In this document: in pieces, positions 15,751-24,587 of the stretch
How the letters are laid out: each line of letters begins with the position of its first letter
How positions within the stretch are numbered: the stretch's first letter is position 1
Assembly: GCA_963835535.1 (NCBI GenBank)
Contig: CAWIFL010000004.1
Coordinates: forward strand, 248,001 to 312,000
DNA length: 64,000 nt
Direction of reading: 5' to 3'
Source of the DNA: Fen-1245 sp963835535
GTDB taxonomy: Bacteria > Gemmatimonadota > Gemmatimonadetes > Gemmatimonadales > JACORV01
Notes under the pieces: model-generated
Database searches by the model: none
Told to the model about the DNA's origin: nothing
What the model saw: only the letters and a program-made list of their open reading frames with translations
Translations under genes and position numbers: made by a program

Positions 15751-17066
15751 CAGCTGGCCCTGGCCAGGACGGACTCGAGCGCCGCCCTCACCCAGACCCG
15801 CACTTCGGCCGGGGTCGGCCGCAGCCGCCGCTCTCCGGGCCTGGCGGCGAGCTTCACCGCGAGGATGTCGGGATCCTGGATCGCGAGCGTGGCGACGCTC
15901 GTCACGCCGATGTCGGCGAGGCGCCGCGCATTGGCCGTGCCGATGCCGCGGAGCGTGACGAGGCGCGCCGCCTCGATCCAGCGCCGCGCCTCGTCCACGC
16001 TGGCCCCCGCCTCGCGGGCGACCGCGCTCGCGGACATGCGCGCCAGCCGGAACGGCGACTCGCCCGCCTCCTGCAGGCGGAACGCGACGGAGGCCGGCAC
16101 GCCGGGCACCTCCACGAGCGACGGCGTGGTGCTGCTGATGGTGTAGCGCTCCATCCCCGAGAGGACCAGCACCGCGAAGACGACGCCGGCCATGGCCGTC
16201 ACCATCTTGCGGCCGATCCGGATCGGCCCGCGGCGCTTCTCCTCAGGCGTCGAGATGCCGAAGCAGGCGAGCAGGTGGAAGACGGACCAGCACTCGAGCG
16301 CGAAGACCGGAAAGCCGACGAACCCCAGCAGCGGCATTTCGAAGAGCTTGAGGCCCTCGAGCCCGGGCACGGTGTAGATCCAGCGGCTGCGGGCGAAGGA
16401 GTTGTACAGCTCCCACAGGAGGCCGATGGCCGCGCCGCCGAGCAGCAGCCGGACGATGCGGCCCGCTTCGCCGCGCTCCAGATCCCCGATGAGGGACCAC
16501 CGCGGCTCGCGGCGGTACAGTGCCGGCTCGGCCAGGAGCGTGGTCGCACCCCAGACCAGCGGGAAGAAGTAGTGGGGCCACGCCAGCGGCAGGACGAGGA
16601 AGACGACACCGGCGATGGCCGTGGCGCGCAGCCCCGCCGGCGTCACGCGCATCGGCGTCGTGCGCACGCTCCGCGCGATGCCCCAGGCTTCGAGGGCGCG
16701 GGCCGCGAGGAAGATGGCCGGGAGGACCGTCGCGAATGCGAGGGAGATGCCGACCCACCGCTCCAGCCGTCCGGCCGGGACGTTGATGTAGTACCAGTTG
16801 GCGAGGCGCCAGTTGAGCAGCTCGAAGAAGAACCAGAACACGGCCGACCAGGCGAAGACCGAGAGCGCGTGCACCGGGTGCGCGGTGAACGGGTCCGTGC
16901 CCTCGCGCCGGGCGACCAAGGCTGCCATCAGCACGATCGTCGGATACCAGGCGGCCTGGTAGAGCCAGGTGGCGGCGGGCTCCACGCCACGCAACGCCAG
17001 CCCGACGGCGAGTCCGAGCAGCGCGGCGGCGATGCCCGCGACGTACGGGGCCGCACGGGGATTCAC
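15750..17066 (-). CDS. Polytopic membrane protein with a C-terminal helix-hairpin-helix domain
   Basis: A 438-residue protein with about eight to nine membrane helices in the first 310 residues (for example 10-26, 40-52, 70-88, 106-120, 150-170). After the last helix comes a soluble domain (about 330-438) with helix-hairpin-helix character: LVTLRGIGTANARRLADIGVTSVATLAIQDPDILAVKL is typical of DUF4332-like HhH repeats found in DNA-binding or scaffold proteins. I know no characterised protein with this architecture. GTG at 17066 is the only start that leaves the first helix intact. It begins the operon with the amidohydrolase. Confidence 0.65.
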   Translation of the reverse strand: MNPRAAPYVAGIAAALLGLAVGLALRGVEPAATWLYQAAWYPTIVLMAALVARREGTDPFTAHPVHALSVFAWSAVFWFFFELLNWRLANWYYINVPAGRLERWVGISLAFATVLPAIFLAARALEAWGIARSVRTTPMRVTPAGLRATAIAGVVFLVLPLAWPHYFFPLVWGATTLLAEPALYRREPRWSLIGDLERGEAGRIVRLLLGGAAIGLLWELYNSFARSRWIYTVPGLEGLKLFEMPLLGFVGFPVFALECWSVFHLLACFGISTPEEKRRGPIRIGRKMVTAMAGVVFAVLVLSGMERYTISSTTPSLVEVPGVPASVAFRLQEAGESPFRLARMSASAVAREAGASVDEARRWIEAARLVTLRGIGTANARRLADIGVTSVATLAIQDPDILAVKLAARPGERRLRPTPAEVRVWVRAALESVLARAS

Positions 17067-17160
17067 CGGAGCGCGGCTCGCGCGGGACCGCCGCCGAAAG
17101 GACGCATACGGTCAACCTACGAAGCGTGGCGGGGGTCGCAAGGCCGGACTACGTTACGTC

Positions 17161-17943
17161 GTGACGGATCGTCTCGCCGCGCTGCCGCCTCCCGGGAACT
17201 ACGAGCAGGGCACGTTCCTGTGGGAGGGGATCATCAATGGCCCCGTGCGCTCGCGTCGCCTCGGCGTCAGCCTGGGGCTGAACCTCATCCCCCTCCACTC
17301 CAAGCTCTGCACCTTCGACTGCCCCTACTGCGAGTGCGGGCGCAACACGGCGAAGGCTCCCGGCTCCCGCTGGCCCTCGCCCGACCTGGTCGCCGATGCC
17401 CTCCGGAAGACGCTGGGGCGCATGGATGCGCCGCCCGACTACGTGACCTTCGCCGGGAACGGCGAGCCGACGATGCATCCGCGGTTCCCGCTGGTCGTGG
17501 ACCGGGTGCTCGAGGTGCGGGACGCGCTCGCGCCCGCCTCCAGGGTGTGCGTGATGTCGAATGGCCTGTCGGCCGGCCGGCCCGCGATCCGCGCGGCGCT
17601 CGACCGCCTGGACGAGCGGCTGATGAAGCTCGATCCCGGTCCGACGCAGGAGGTGAACGGGGTGCGGTACGACCGCGCTCGCGTGGTGGAGGACCTGCGC
17701 GCCCTGTCGGACGTGACGGTGCAGGCGATGGTGGTGGCAGGGCCCGGTTACAGCGGGGCCGACGACGACGCTGTCGAGGAGTGGCTGCATGCGCTGGCGC
17801 GGCTGCAGCCCAAGGCTGTGCAGGTGTACTCGATGGCCCGGCCGCCGGCCGATGCGCGGGTGACCCCGGTCGCGCGCGCGCGGCTGGAAGCGATCGCCGC
17901 GCGCGCGCGAACCGTGATCAGCGGGAAGGTCGAAGTCTTCTAG
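17161..17943 (+). CDS. Radical SAM protein (COG0731-like)
   Basis: A 260-residue radical SAM enzyme. The cluster motif CTFDCPYC gives Cys50, Cys54 and Cys57, the standard CX3CX2C for a 4Fe-4S cluster that cleaves SAM. GNGEPTMHP (about 99-107) is the SAM-binding GGEP-like motif, and the remaining barrel (VCVMSNG, LMKLDPG) matches the COG0731 Fe-S oxidoreductase group. Substrate unknown; relatives include wybutosine-like and uncharacterised enzymes. GTG at 17161 is preferred because upstream in-frame codons are low-complexity and overlap the divergent gene. Its TAG stop shares a CTAG with the convergent histone-like gene. Confidence 0.85.
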   Translation: MTDRLAALPPPGNYEQGTFLWEGIINGPVRSRRLGVSLGLNLIPLHSKLCTFDCPYCECGRNTAKAPGSRWPSPDLVADALRKTLGRMDAPPDYVTFAGNGEPTMHPRFPLVVDRVLEVRDALAPASRVCVMSNGLSAGRPAIRAALDRLDERLMKLDPGPTQEVNGVRYDRARVVEDLRALSDVTVQAMVVAGPGYSGADDDAVEEWLHALARLQPKAVQVYSMARPPADARVTPVARARLEAIAARARTVISGKVEVF

Positions 17944-18245
17944 CGCTTCTTGGCGCGCTTACGCGGCGCGGCCTTCTTCTTCGCCGTTTTCTTCTTCGCC
18001 GCCTTCTTCTTCGCCGCCTTCCGCACCGGCTTCTTCGCGGCCTTCTTCGGCGTCTTCTTGGCGGCCTTCTTCGGCTTCGGCGCGGCCTTCTTCACCGCGG
18101 GAGCGCTCTTCGGGGCGGCCGGCGGAGGCGGCGGGGGCGGGGGCGGAGTGTATGGCGGCGGCGACCAGGGCTGCGGCGCCGGCGGTTGCGGTGGCATCGA
18201 GGACGGCGGCTCCCAGCCGCCCATCCCGGTCATGTCGTCGGACAT
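17940..18245 (-). CDS. Histone H1-like protein with lysine/alanine repeats
   Basis: A 101-residue protein. Residues 1-25 (MSDDMTGMGGWEPPSSMPPQ) lead into a proline-rich stretch (about 20-42, nine consecutive prolines), and from residue 47 the sequence is almost entirely KKAA, PKKA and AKKK repeats ending RKRAKKR. This matches bacterial H1-like or AlgP-type tails that bind DNA nonspecifically. The ATG at 18245 has GGGAGG nine bases upstream, a good ribosome site, whereas upstream in-frame starts lack one. It faces the GH gene across a 114-base divergent region. Confidence 0.8.
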   Translation of the reverse strand: MSDDMTGMGGWEPPSSMPPQPPAPQPWSPPPYTPPPPPPPPPAAPKSAPAVKKAAPKPKKAAKKTPKKAAKKPVRKAAKKKAAKKKTAKKKAAPRKRAKKR

Positions 18246-18276
18246 CGTGTGCGTCCCTCCCAGCTGTTGAGGCCGT

Positions 18277-18305
18277 TTGCCGCTGGTTGAATCGGGCCTT
18301 ATACA
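18277..18305 (+). promoter_or_regulatory. Promoter of the glycoside hydrolase gene
   Basis: TTGCCG (18277-18282), 17 bases, then TATACA (18300-18305). The GTG start is 54 bases downstream with a weak AGGT upstream of it, so this transcript has a leader. Confidence 0.45.
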
Positions 18306-18359
18306 TTGCGTGCGAACCTCCACTTCGCAAGCCGCCCGAGCCATCCGTCGAGGTCCCCC

Positions 18360-20999
18360 GTGTTGCAGCGCATCAACACCCTCCGAAAGCTCTGCCCGGC
18401 GCTGGTTTCCGCCCTCGCCCTGGCCCCCGCCCTACGCGCCCAGCAGCCCGCCTCCGCCGCGGCGCCCTCGGCCTTCCAGCCGGCGGTGCTGGGCTGGACG
18501 AGCGGCCCCCTCGCTCTCCGTGGCCCGGCCCGGAGCGCCGGCTACGTCGGCGTGGAGGGGCGGAAGGCGGCGGCGTTCGGGACGGAGACCGGGGACCTCG
18601 AGATCTGGGCGTGGCCCCTGAAGCTGCTGCACGACTTCGATCTGTCTTTTCAGACACCACTGTACGCCGATCCGATCCGGGCGGCCGACATCGCGCGCTC
18701 GGTCGAGATCACGCCGGCGGGGGCGACGGTCGTCTACACGCACCCCGCCTTCACGGTGCGGGAGCGCATCTTCGCGCCGACCGACGAGCCGGCCGTCGCC
18801 ATCGTGCTCGAAGTGGAGGCGGTGCGGCCGCTGGAGATCATCGCCTCCTTCAAGAGCGACCTGCAGCTGGCGTGGCCCGGTGCGATTGGTGGCCAGTACA
18901 TCTACTGGGACGACGCGCAGAACGCGTTCCTCCTGTCGGAGCCCCGGCGGCAGTTCAACGCGTTCATCGGCTCTCCGTTCGCCACGCGGGCCACTACCAA
19001 TCCGGCCCACGCGCTCCCGGACGCGCCGTCCGAGATGCGGATCGCCGTCGGCGACCAGCAGCCGGTCCCGATGCCGCGGCCGGGCGAGCCCGCGGGGCGC
19101 CTGATCAACGTCGTCTCGCGCGGCATCCCGATCGTCATCGTGGGCCAGATCGCTCCGCGCGACACGGTGCTCGCCACCTACCACCGGGTCCTGGCGCGGC
19201 TCCCGCAGCTCTACGCCGAGCGCGTGGCGCACGCCGACTCGGTCGTGTCCGGCACCGCCGGCTTCGGTGACACGGCCGTAGACCGGCGCGCCCGGTGGGC
19301 GGAGCTCAACTTGGACGAGGCGATGGTCTGCAATCCGGACCTGGGGTGCGGGCCGGTGGCGGGATACGCCGCGGCCGGCGCAGGCGGCTACCGCCCCGGC
19401 TTCGGCTGGTTCTTCGGCGGCGACGCCGCGATCAACTCGTTCGCGCTCTCGTCGGTCGGGGCCTTCGCCCTCGCCCGGCAGTACCTCGGGTTCTTCGCGC
19501 GGTATCAGCGCGCGGACGGGAAGATCACCCACGAGATCTCGCAGAGCGCGGGGCGGGTGCGGTGGTTCGACGACTATCCGTACGCGTTCTACCACGGTGA
19601 CACGACGCCGTTCTGGATGCTCGCGATCGGCGAGCTGTTCCGCGCGTCCGGCGACACCGCGTTCGTGAAGGCGCTCTGGCCCAACGTCCAGAAGGCGTAT
19701 CGCTGGTGCATCGGGACGGTGGGCGACGACGGACTGATGCAGAACGCGAAGGCGGGAGCGGGCGCGATCGAGGTCGGGGACCTCGGCGTGGGGGTGAAGT
19801 CCGACATCTACCTCGCCGCTGTGTGGGTCCTGTCCCTGAACGAGCTTGGCGAGATGGCGGACGCGGTCGGCGACACCGCCGTGTCGGCCGACGCGGAGCG
19901 GCGCTTCGCCGCCGCGCGGCGCAGCCTCGAAGAGCGCTTCTGGATCCCGCGGGCCGACCGGTTCGCCTTCGCCATCCTGGACGGCGACTCGGTCAACGAC
20001 AACCTGACGGTGTGGCCGGCGACGGCGATGTCGTGGCACCTCTTCGACGAGGAGCGCGGGCAGGCGATGGCGAGCGCGCTGGCCCGGGCGACGATCTCGA
20101 CGGACTGGGGCGGCCGCGCCCTGGCATCGGAGAGCCGGCTCTACGATCCGCTCCACTACAACAACGGCACGGTCTGGCCGTTCGTGACCGGCTTCCTCGC
20201 CCTCGCCGAATACCGGTATCACAACCCATACGCCGGCGGCGCGCAGCTCGCGGCGGTGGGGCGCACCTTCGACCTCTGGGGGCTGGGCCGCAACCCGGAG
20301 GTCTTTTCGGGCGCCTCGTTCGAGCCGCTGGAGACCGCGGTCCCGCAGCAGTTCTTCGCCACGTCGATGTACCTGACGCCGCTGATGCGGGGGGCGTTCG
20401 GCCTCGAGGCGGACGCGCCCCGCGGCTTTCTCGAGATCGCGCCGCACCTCTTCGACCAGCCCGGCGTGCACGCGGTCCGCGGCGTGCGCGTCGGTTCACG
20501 GGTGCTGGACCTCGTCCTGGAGGTCAGCGATACGGCGTTCACTGCCGACGTGCGGCCCGTCGCCGGACCGGATACCCCCCTCACCCTGCGCTTCGATCCC
20601 GCCCTGGCGCCGGGCGCCCGGGTGCGGGAGGTGCGCACGGCGACAGGGGTCGTGACCTATCGCACAGCGGAAACCGGCCGGGACGTGCATGTGTCGTTCG
20701 ATCTGCGGCTGGGGAGCGCACCGGTGCGGGTCACGGTCCGGCACACGGCCGGCTGGCGGCTGGTGCTGCCGGCTGAGGCGGTGGAACGCGGCGAGCGGTC
20801 CCGCAACCTCAAGATCGTGGACGCGCGCCTGGCGGGAGGGGGCCTGGCGCTGCGGCTGGAAGGGCGCGCGGGACGCCGCTACCAGCTGGAGGTCCACCGG
20901 CCGGACGGGAGCGTCACGGTGGAGCCCGTGGTGGTGCCGGACGGTGCCGGGGACCCGCGCGACGGATATGCGAGCATCACACTTCAACTGCGGCGATGA
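18360..20999 (+). CDS. Secreted glycoside hydrolase (amylo-alpha-1,6-glucosidase-like)
   Basis: An 879-residue exported protein: signal peptide about 1-27 (ending ALRAQ), an N-terminal beta-sandwich (about 35-300), an (alpha/alpha)6 barrel (about 330-690) and C-terminal beta domains. The barrel contains FGWFFGGDAAINSFAL, YPYAFYHGDTTPFWMLAIGELFR and WPFVTGFLALAEYRYHNPYAGG, typical of debranching-enzyme and GH63/GH15-like catalytic barrels, where Asp/Glu near GGDA and the late VFSG region act as acid and base. The precise bond cleaved is not determined. GTG at 18360 gives a clean signal peptide. It is followed by an Ig-like/TolB gene from its own promoter. Confidence 0.75.
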   Translation: MLQRINTLRKLCPALVSALALAPALRAQQPASAAAPSAFQPAVLGWTSGPLALRGPARSAGYVGVEGRKAAAFGTETGDLEIWAWPLKLLHDFDLSFQTPLYADPIRAADIARSVEITPAGATVVYTHPAFTVRERIFAPTDEPAVAIVLEVEAVRPLEIIASFKSDLQLAWPGAIGGQYIYWDDAQNAFLLSEPRRQFNAFIGSPFATRATTNPAHALPDAPSEMRIAVGDQQPVPMPRPGEPAGRLINVVSRGIPIVIVGQIAPRDTVLATYHRVLARLPQLYAERVAHADSVVSGTAGFGDTAVDRRARWAELNLDEAMVCNPDLGCGPVAGYAAAGAGGYRPGFGWFFGGDAAINSFALSSVGAFALARQYLGFFARYQRADGKITHEISQSAGRVRWFDDYPYAFYHGDTTPFWMLAIGELFRASGDTAFVKALWPNVQKAYRWCIGTVGDDGLMQNAKAGAGAIEVGDLGVGVKSDIYLAAVWVLSLNELGEMADAVGDTAVSADAERRFAAARRSLEERFWIPRADRFAFAILDGDSVNDNLTVWPATAMSWHLFDEERGQAMASALARATISTDWGGRALASESRLYDPLHYNNGTVWPFVTGFLALAEYRYHNPYAGGAQLAAVGRTFDLWGLGRNPEVFSGASFEPLETAVPQQFFATSMYLTPLMRGAFGLEADAPRGFLEIAPHLFDQPGVHAVRGVRVGSRVLDLVLEVSDTAFTADVRPVAGPDTPLTLRFDPALAPGARVREVRTATGVVTYRTAETGRDVHVSFDLRLGSAPVRVTVRHTAGWRLVLPAEAVERGERSRNLKIVDARLAGGGLALRLEGRAGRRYQLEVHRPDGSVTVEPVVVPDGAGDPRDGYASITLQLRR

Positions 21000-21016
21000 G
21001 AAAGGCCCGGAGACGC

Positions 21017-21046
21017 TTGACAGGCCATCACTTGCACCCCTTCTTA
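21017..21046 (+). promoter_or_regulatory. Promoter of the Ig-like/TolB gene
   Basis: TTGACA (21017-21022) and, after 18 bases, TTCTTA (21041-21046), with the ATG nine bases on and no Shine-Dalgarno sequence. The -10 box is weak, the -35 box perfect. Confidence 0.45.
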
Positions 21047-21055
21047 GGCAACACT

Positions 21056-23449
21056 ATGGACTCCAAGCGGCTGCTTCTTGCGGTTGGAGCGCTGCTCGGT
21101 GCCGGGGTGTGTCTGTCCCCGGCCACCGCGGTGGCGCAACGGCGTGCTGCCGACGTGCAGGTATCGCCCCCCGACGCCCAGGTGCAGGTCGGCCGGCAGG
21201 CGCCGTTCGTGGCGACGGCGTACGACAACGCCAACAACCCGATCGAGACGGCGACGTTCGTGTGGTCGTCGAGCAATCCGCGCGCCGCGACCATAGACCA
21301 GAACGGCATTGCGACGGGCGTCGGCCCTGGCGTTGCGATCATCAGTGCGCGGACCGGCACCGGCCACTACGTCAAGACGGGGCAGGCCACGCTGCAGGTG
21401 CTCGGCGAGGGGACCCAGCCGCAGCCGCAGGCGGCCGGGCAGCCCGCCGTCACGCGGGGCGGCGCGGCCGTTCCCGTCGCCGGTCGCAGCCTGGTCGGAC
21501 CGGGGTGCGCCGCGGCCGACCGCGAACCGCCGGGGAGCGGGCCGCCGGTGGGGCTGATGGTGGAGCCGCTGCGCGTCTCGCTGGTCAAGGGAGAGTCCGA
21601 GCCGCTGGCGTATCGCCCGGTGCAGGGCGGCGGAGACCCGGCGGACCACCTGTGCGTCCAGTTCGCGATTCAGCCGGGCGGCGAGCGGGTGGCCTCCGTG
21701 GATTCCTTCGGCGTCGTGATGGCCGGGGGAGACACGGGGCACGCGGTCGTCCAGGTCACGGTGCCGGGCAAGCCGTTCCCGCCGATGCACGTGGCCGTCG
21801 AGGTCCGCAGCGACAGCGTGAAGTGGCGCGCGCGCGAGATCTCGATGGTGCCGGGCGCGGTGGACACGCTGCAGCTGCTGGTGCCGGCGCAGGGCAACCG
21901 GCCGATCAACGCGGTCGGGATCTTCCAGTTCGTTTCGTCCGACACCTCGAAGATCCGCGTGGCGCCGCTGTTCCCGGTCGTCACGGCGCTGGCGCCGGGC
22001 ACGGCACGCGTCATCGCGCAGAGCTCGATCTATCCCGACATCCCGATCACGATCAACGTGCATCGGCGCGTCGCCCGTGTGGTCGGCGTACCGGCGGACA
22101 CGCTCATCACGCTGGCCATCGGGGCGCAGACGACGATCACGGCGCGACCGCTCGCCGCCGACTCGTCGGTGGTGGGCGAGGTGCCGCTCACCTGGACCGT
22201 GAGTGACACGACCGTCGCGCACTACGACACCGCGACGAAGGCGCTGCGCGGCCTCAAGATGGGCGAGATTCTCGTCCGGGTGAGCGCGCCGGTAGCGAGC
22301 GACTCCTTCAAGGTCATGAGCTGGCGCGTGCGGGTGATCGCCGGCGGGTTGGCGATCTCGCGGCCGGGGCCCAAGGTGGCGCTCGCCGTCGGCGAGCGGC
22401 TCCCCCTCGAGGTGAAGCTCCTCGACGACAAGCGCCAGCCGATCGAGACGGCGACCCGGCTGACCTGGACGTCCACCAATGATACCGTCGCCCACGTGGT
22501 GGACGGGCAACTCGTCGCGACCGGGATGGGCCGCGCGCGGATCACGGCGCATTCGGCGTGGGATTCCACGGTGACGACCGACGTGACGGTGGTCGGCGAT
22601 CTGCTGGTGTATGCGCTGCGCCAGGGCCGGTGGGACGTGTACATGCTGCAGCGCGAGGAGAACGGGCAGCCGCCGCAAGTGCGGCAGTTGACCCAGGATA
22701 CCACGGTCAAGTCGTCGCCCGCCTGGTCGCCAACGCTGTCGCAGATCGCGTACGTGAGCGCGGCGAGTCTGAGCTGGAACAGCGACCTGTACCTCCTGGA
22801 CCTCGAAACCGGCGCGATCCGCCGGCTCACCCACGACTCCGCGACGGTGCGCTCGCCGTCGTTCGTGAGCTCCGGCGGCGACCAGATCGTGTTCGAGTCG
22901 AGCATGGGCGGCGGGAAGGCGCAGATCTACCTGATGAAGACGGACGGGACGGGGCGGCGCCAGTTGACCCGGGGCGACGTGCCCAACACCCAGCCCCAGG
23001 CCTCCCCCGATGGCCGGAAGGTGATCTACACCTCGGTGCGCGATCGGAACTACGACGTCTTCGAGATGAACCTGGACGGCACCGGCGAGCGGCGGCTGAC
23101 CACCAGCCCGCGCCAGGAGGATTCGCCGGCGTACGCGGCCGACGGCCGCTCGTTCTACTATCTGCGGGACGAGGGTGGCAACCCGCTCACGAAGCGGGTG
23201 TACCGCCAGGACCTCGCGTCGGGCGTGGCGAGCCCGATCACGCCGCTGGGCTTGTTCGTGCAGGCTTTCAGCGTGAGCGCAGACGGCGCTACGCTCGCCC
23301 TCTTGACCCTGGCGGCCGACGCCAACGGAGTCCAGACGGCCCGGGTCGTGCTGTTCAACGTGGCCACGGGCGCGATGACGCCGATGGTGCTGCCGGGGGC
23401 CGACCGCATCGCGGGCCCGGCGTTCCGCCCGGCCCCGCCGCAGCGCTAG
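21056..23449 (+). CDS. Secreted Ig-like (BIG2) and TolB-like beta-propeller protein
   Basis: A 797-residue exported protein. The signal peptide ends near residue 28 (SPATAVAQ). Two bacterial Ig-like modules are clear at about 33-115 and 430-520, each with the W-S-S-S/T-N-x-x-x-A signature (FVWSSSNPRAATID; LTWTSTNDTVAHV) and the phrase PIETAT; a third, weaker one lies near 340-415. From about 525 the protein has TolB/PD40 blades with repeated SPAWSPTLSQIAYVS, SPSFVSSGGDQIVFES and QASPDGRKVIYTS. Such proteins likely bind cell-surface or polymeric ligands outside the cytoplasm. A hairpin terminator follows the stop. ATG at 21056 is chosen for the signal peptide; an in-frame upstream start would add a basic leader. 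Confidence 0.8.
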   Translation: MDSKRLLLAVGALLGAGVCLSPATAVAQRRAADVQVSPPDAQVQVGRQAPFVATAYDNANNPIETATFVWSSSNPRAATIDQNGIATGVGPGVAIISARTGTGHYVKTGQATLQVLGEGTQPQPQAAGQPAVTRGGAAVPVAGRSLVGPGCAAADREPPGSGPPVGLMVEPLRVSLVKGESEPLAYRPVQGGGDPADHLCVQFAIQPGGERVASVDSFGVVMAGGDTGHAVVQVTVPGKPFPPMHVAVEVRSDSVKWRAREISMVPGAVDTLQLLVPAQGNRPINAVGIFQFVSSDTSKIRVAPLFPVVTALAPGTARVIAQSSIYPDIPITINVHRRVARVVGVPADTLITLAIGAQTTITARPLAADSSVVGEVPLTWTVSDTTVAHYDTATKALRGLKMGEILVRVSAPVASDSFKVMSWRVRVIAGGLAISRPGPKVALAVGERLPLEVKLLDDKRQPIETATRLTWTSTNDTVAHVVDGQLVATGMGRARITAHSAWDSTVTTDVTVVGDLLVYALRQGRWDVYMLQREENGQPPQVRQLTQDTTVKSSPAWSPTLSQIAYVSAASLSWNSDLYLLDLETGAIRRLTHDSATVRSPSFVSSGGDQIVFESSMGGGKAQIYLMKTDGTGRRQLTRGDVPNTQPQASPDGRKVIYTSVRDRNYDVFEMNLDGTGERRLTTSPRQEDSPAYAADGRSFYYLRDEGGNPLTKRVYRQDLASGVASPITPLGLFVQAFSVSADGATLALLTLAADANGVQTARVVLFNVATGAMTPMVLPGADRIAGPAFRPAPPQR

Positions 23450-23473
23450 GCGCCGGTGCGCTCGAGATTCGGG

Positions 23474-23503
23474 ACGGCCGCCCTCGGGCGGCCGTCTTCG
23501 TTT
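23474..23503 (+). terminator. Rho-independent terminator
   Basis: ACGGCCGCC-CTCG-GGCGGCCGT forms a nine-base-pair GC stem (23474-23495) followed by the T-rich CTTCGTTT. It sits 25 bases after the Ig-like/TolB stop. Confidence 0.7.
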
Positions 23504-23531
23504 CGGTCTCCCGCCGCTTAGATTCCGCGCG

Positions 23532-24569
23532 ATGCGCGCCGTCACCATCCGCTCCAACGGCGGTCCCGAGGCCGTGCTCGTCGAGGACGTGCCGCGACCC
23601 GCGGTCGAGGGCCCCAACGACGTCGTCGTCTCGCTCAAAGCCGCGGCACTGAACCACCTGGACCTGTTCGTCGTCCGGGGTCTGCCCGGCACGAAGCCGC
23701 GCTTCCCCCACGTGCTCGGTGCCGACGGCGCGGGGATCGTGGAAGCGGTGGGCTCCGCGGTCACGCACGTGCGCGTCGGGGACCGGGTCCTGCTCGATCC
23801 CGGCGTCTCCTGCCACGCCTGTGAGTACTGCCTGGCCGGCGAGCAATCCCTCTGCACGACCTATCGCCTGCTCGGCGAGCATCTGCCCGGCACCTTCGCC
23901 GAGGCGGTGCGGGTCCCCCAGTGGAACGCGCACCCTCTGCCCGACGGCGTGGCGTGGCCGGATGCCGCTGCCTATCCGCTCGTGCACCTGACGGCGTGGC
24001 GGATGCTGGCGACCCGGGCGGCCCTCCGGCCCGGCGAGACCGTGCTGATCTGGGGGATCGGGGGCGGTGTCGCCCTGGCGGCGCTGGGCATTGCGAAGCT
24101 GCTGGGCGCCGTGGTGGTGGTGACGTCGTCGAGCGACGCGAAGCTCGCCAGGGCGCAGGCCCTGGGCGCCGACCTGATCCTGAACCACGCGACCGCGGAG
24201 GTGGCGCGCGACGTGCGGAGGTTCACGGGCGGGCGCGGTGCCGACGTCGTCGTGGATTCCGTTGGCGAGGCGACGTGGGAGCAGAGCCTGCGCGCCCTGG
24301 CGCCCGGCGGCCGGCTGGTCACCTGCGGCGCGACCACGGGCCCCAAGGTCGTCACCGACGTGCGCCGGATGTTCTGGTATCATTATTCGCTGCTGGGCTC
24401 CACGATGGGGAACGCGCGCGAGTTCGCGGAGATCCTGCGGCTGCTGGCGTCGGGCAAGCTGCGGCCGGTCGTGGACGGCGTGATGCCGCTCCGCGACGCG
24501 CGCCGGGCCCTCGAGCGGCTGGCGGCGGGCGACCACTTCGGCAAGCTGGTGCTGGACATCGCGGCCTGA
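23532..24569 (+). CDS. Zinc-type alcohol dehydrogenase / quinone reductase family oxidoreductase
   Basis: A 345-residue medium-chain dehydrogenase/reductase. The N-terminal GroES-like domain has the structural zinc cysteines CHACEYC...LC at about 96-110 and the opening GGPEAVLVED. The Rossmann domain shows IWGIGGGVALAALGIAKLLGA and the acceptor-strand VVVVTSSSDAKL. No catalytic-zinc Cys/His triad is complete (LNHLDLFVVRG replaces the catalytic Cys region), so a quinone-oxidoreductase-like reaction is as likely as alcohol oxidation. The ATG has TAGATT ending seven bases upstream, a leaderless layout right behind the terminator. Confidence 0.85.
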   Translation: MRAVTIRSNGGPEAVLVEDVPRPAVEGPNDVVVSLKAAALNHLDLFVVRGLPGTKPRFPHVLGADGAGIVEAVGSAVTHVRVGDRVLLDPGVSCHACEYCLAGEQSLCTTYRLLGEHLPGTFAEAVRVPQWNAHPLPDGVAWPDAAAYPLVHLTAWRMLATRAALRPGETVLIWGIGGGVALAALGIAKLLGAVVVVTSSSDAKLARAQALGADLILNHATAEVARDVRRFTGGRGADVVVDSVGEATWEQSLRALAPGGRLVTCGATTGPKVVTDVRRMFWYHYSLLGSTMGNAREFAEILRLLASGKLRPVVDGVMPLRDARRALERLAAGDHFGKLVLDIAA

Positions 24570-24587
24570 GGCCGGGAGGTTGGGGGC

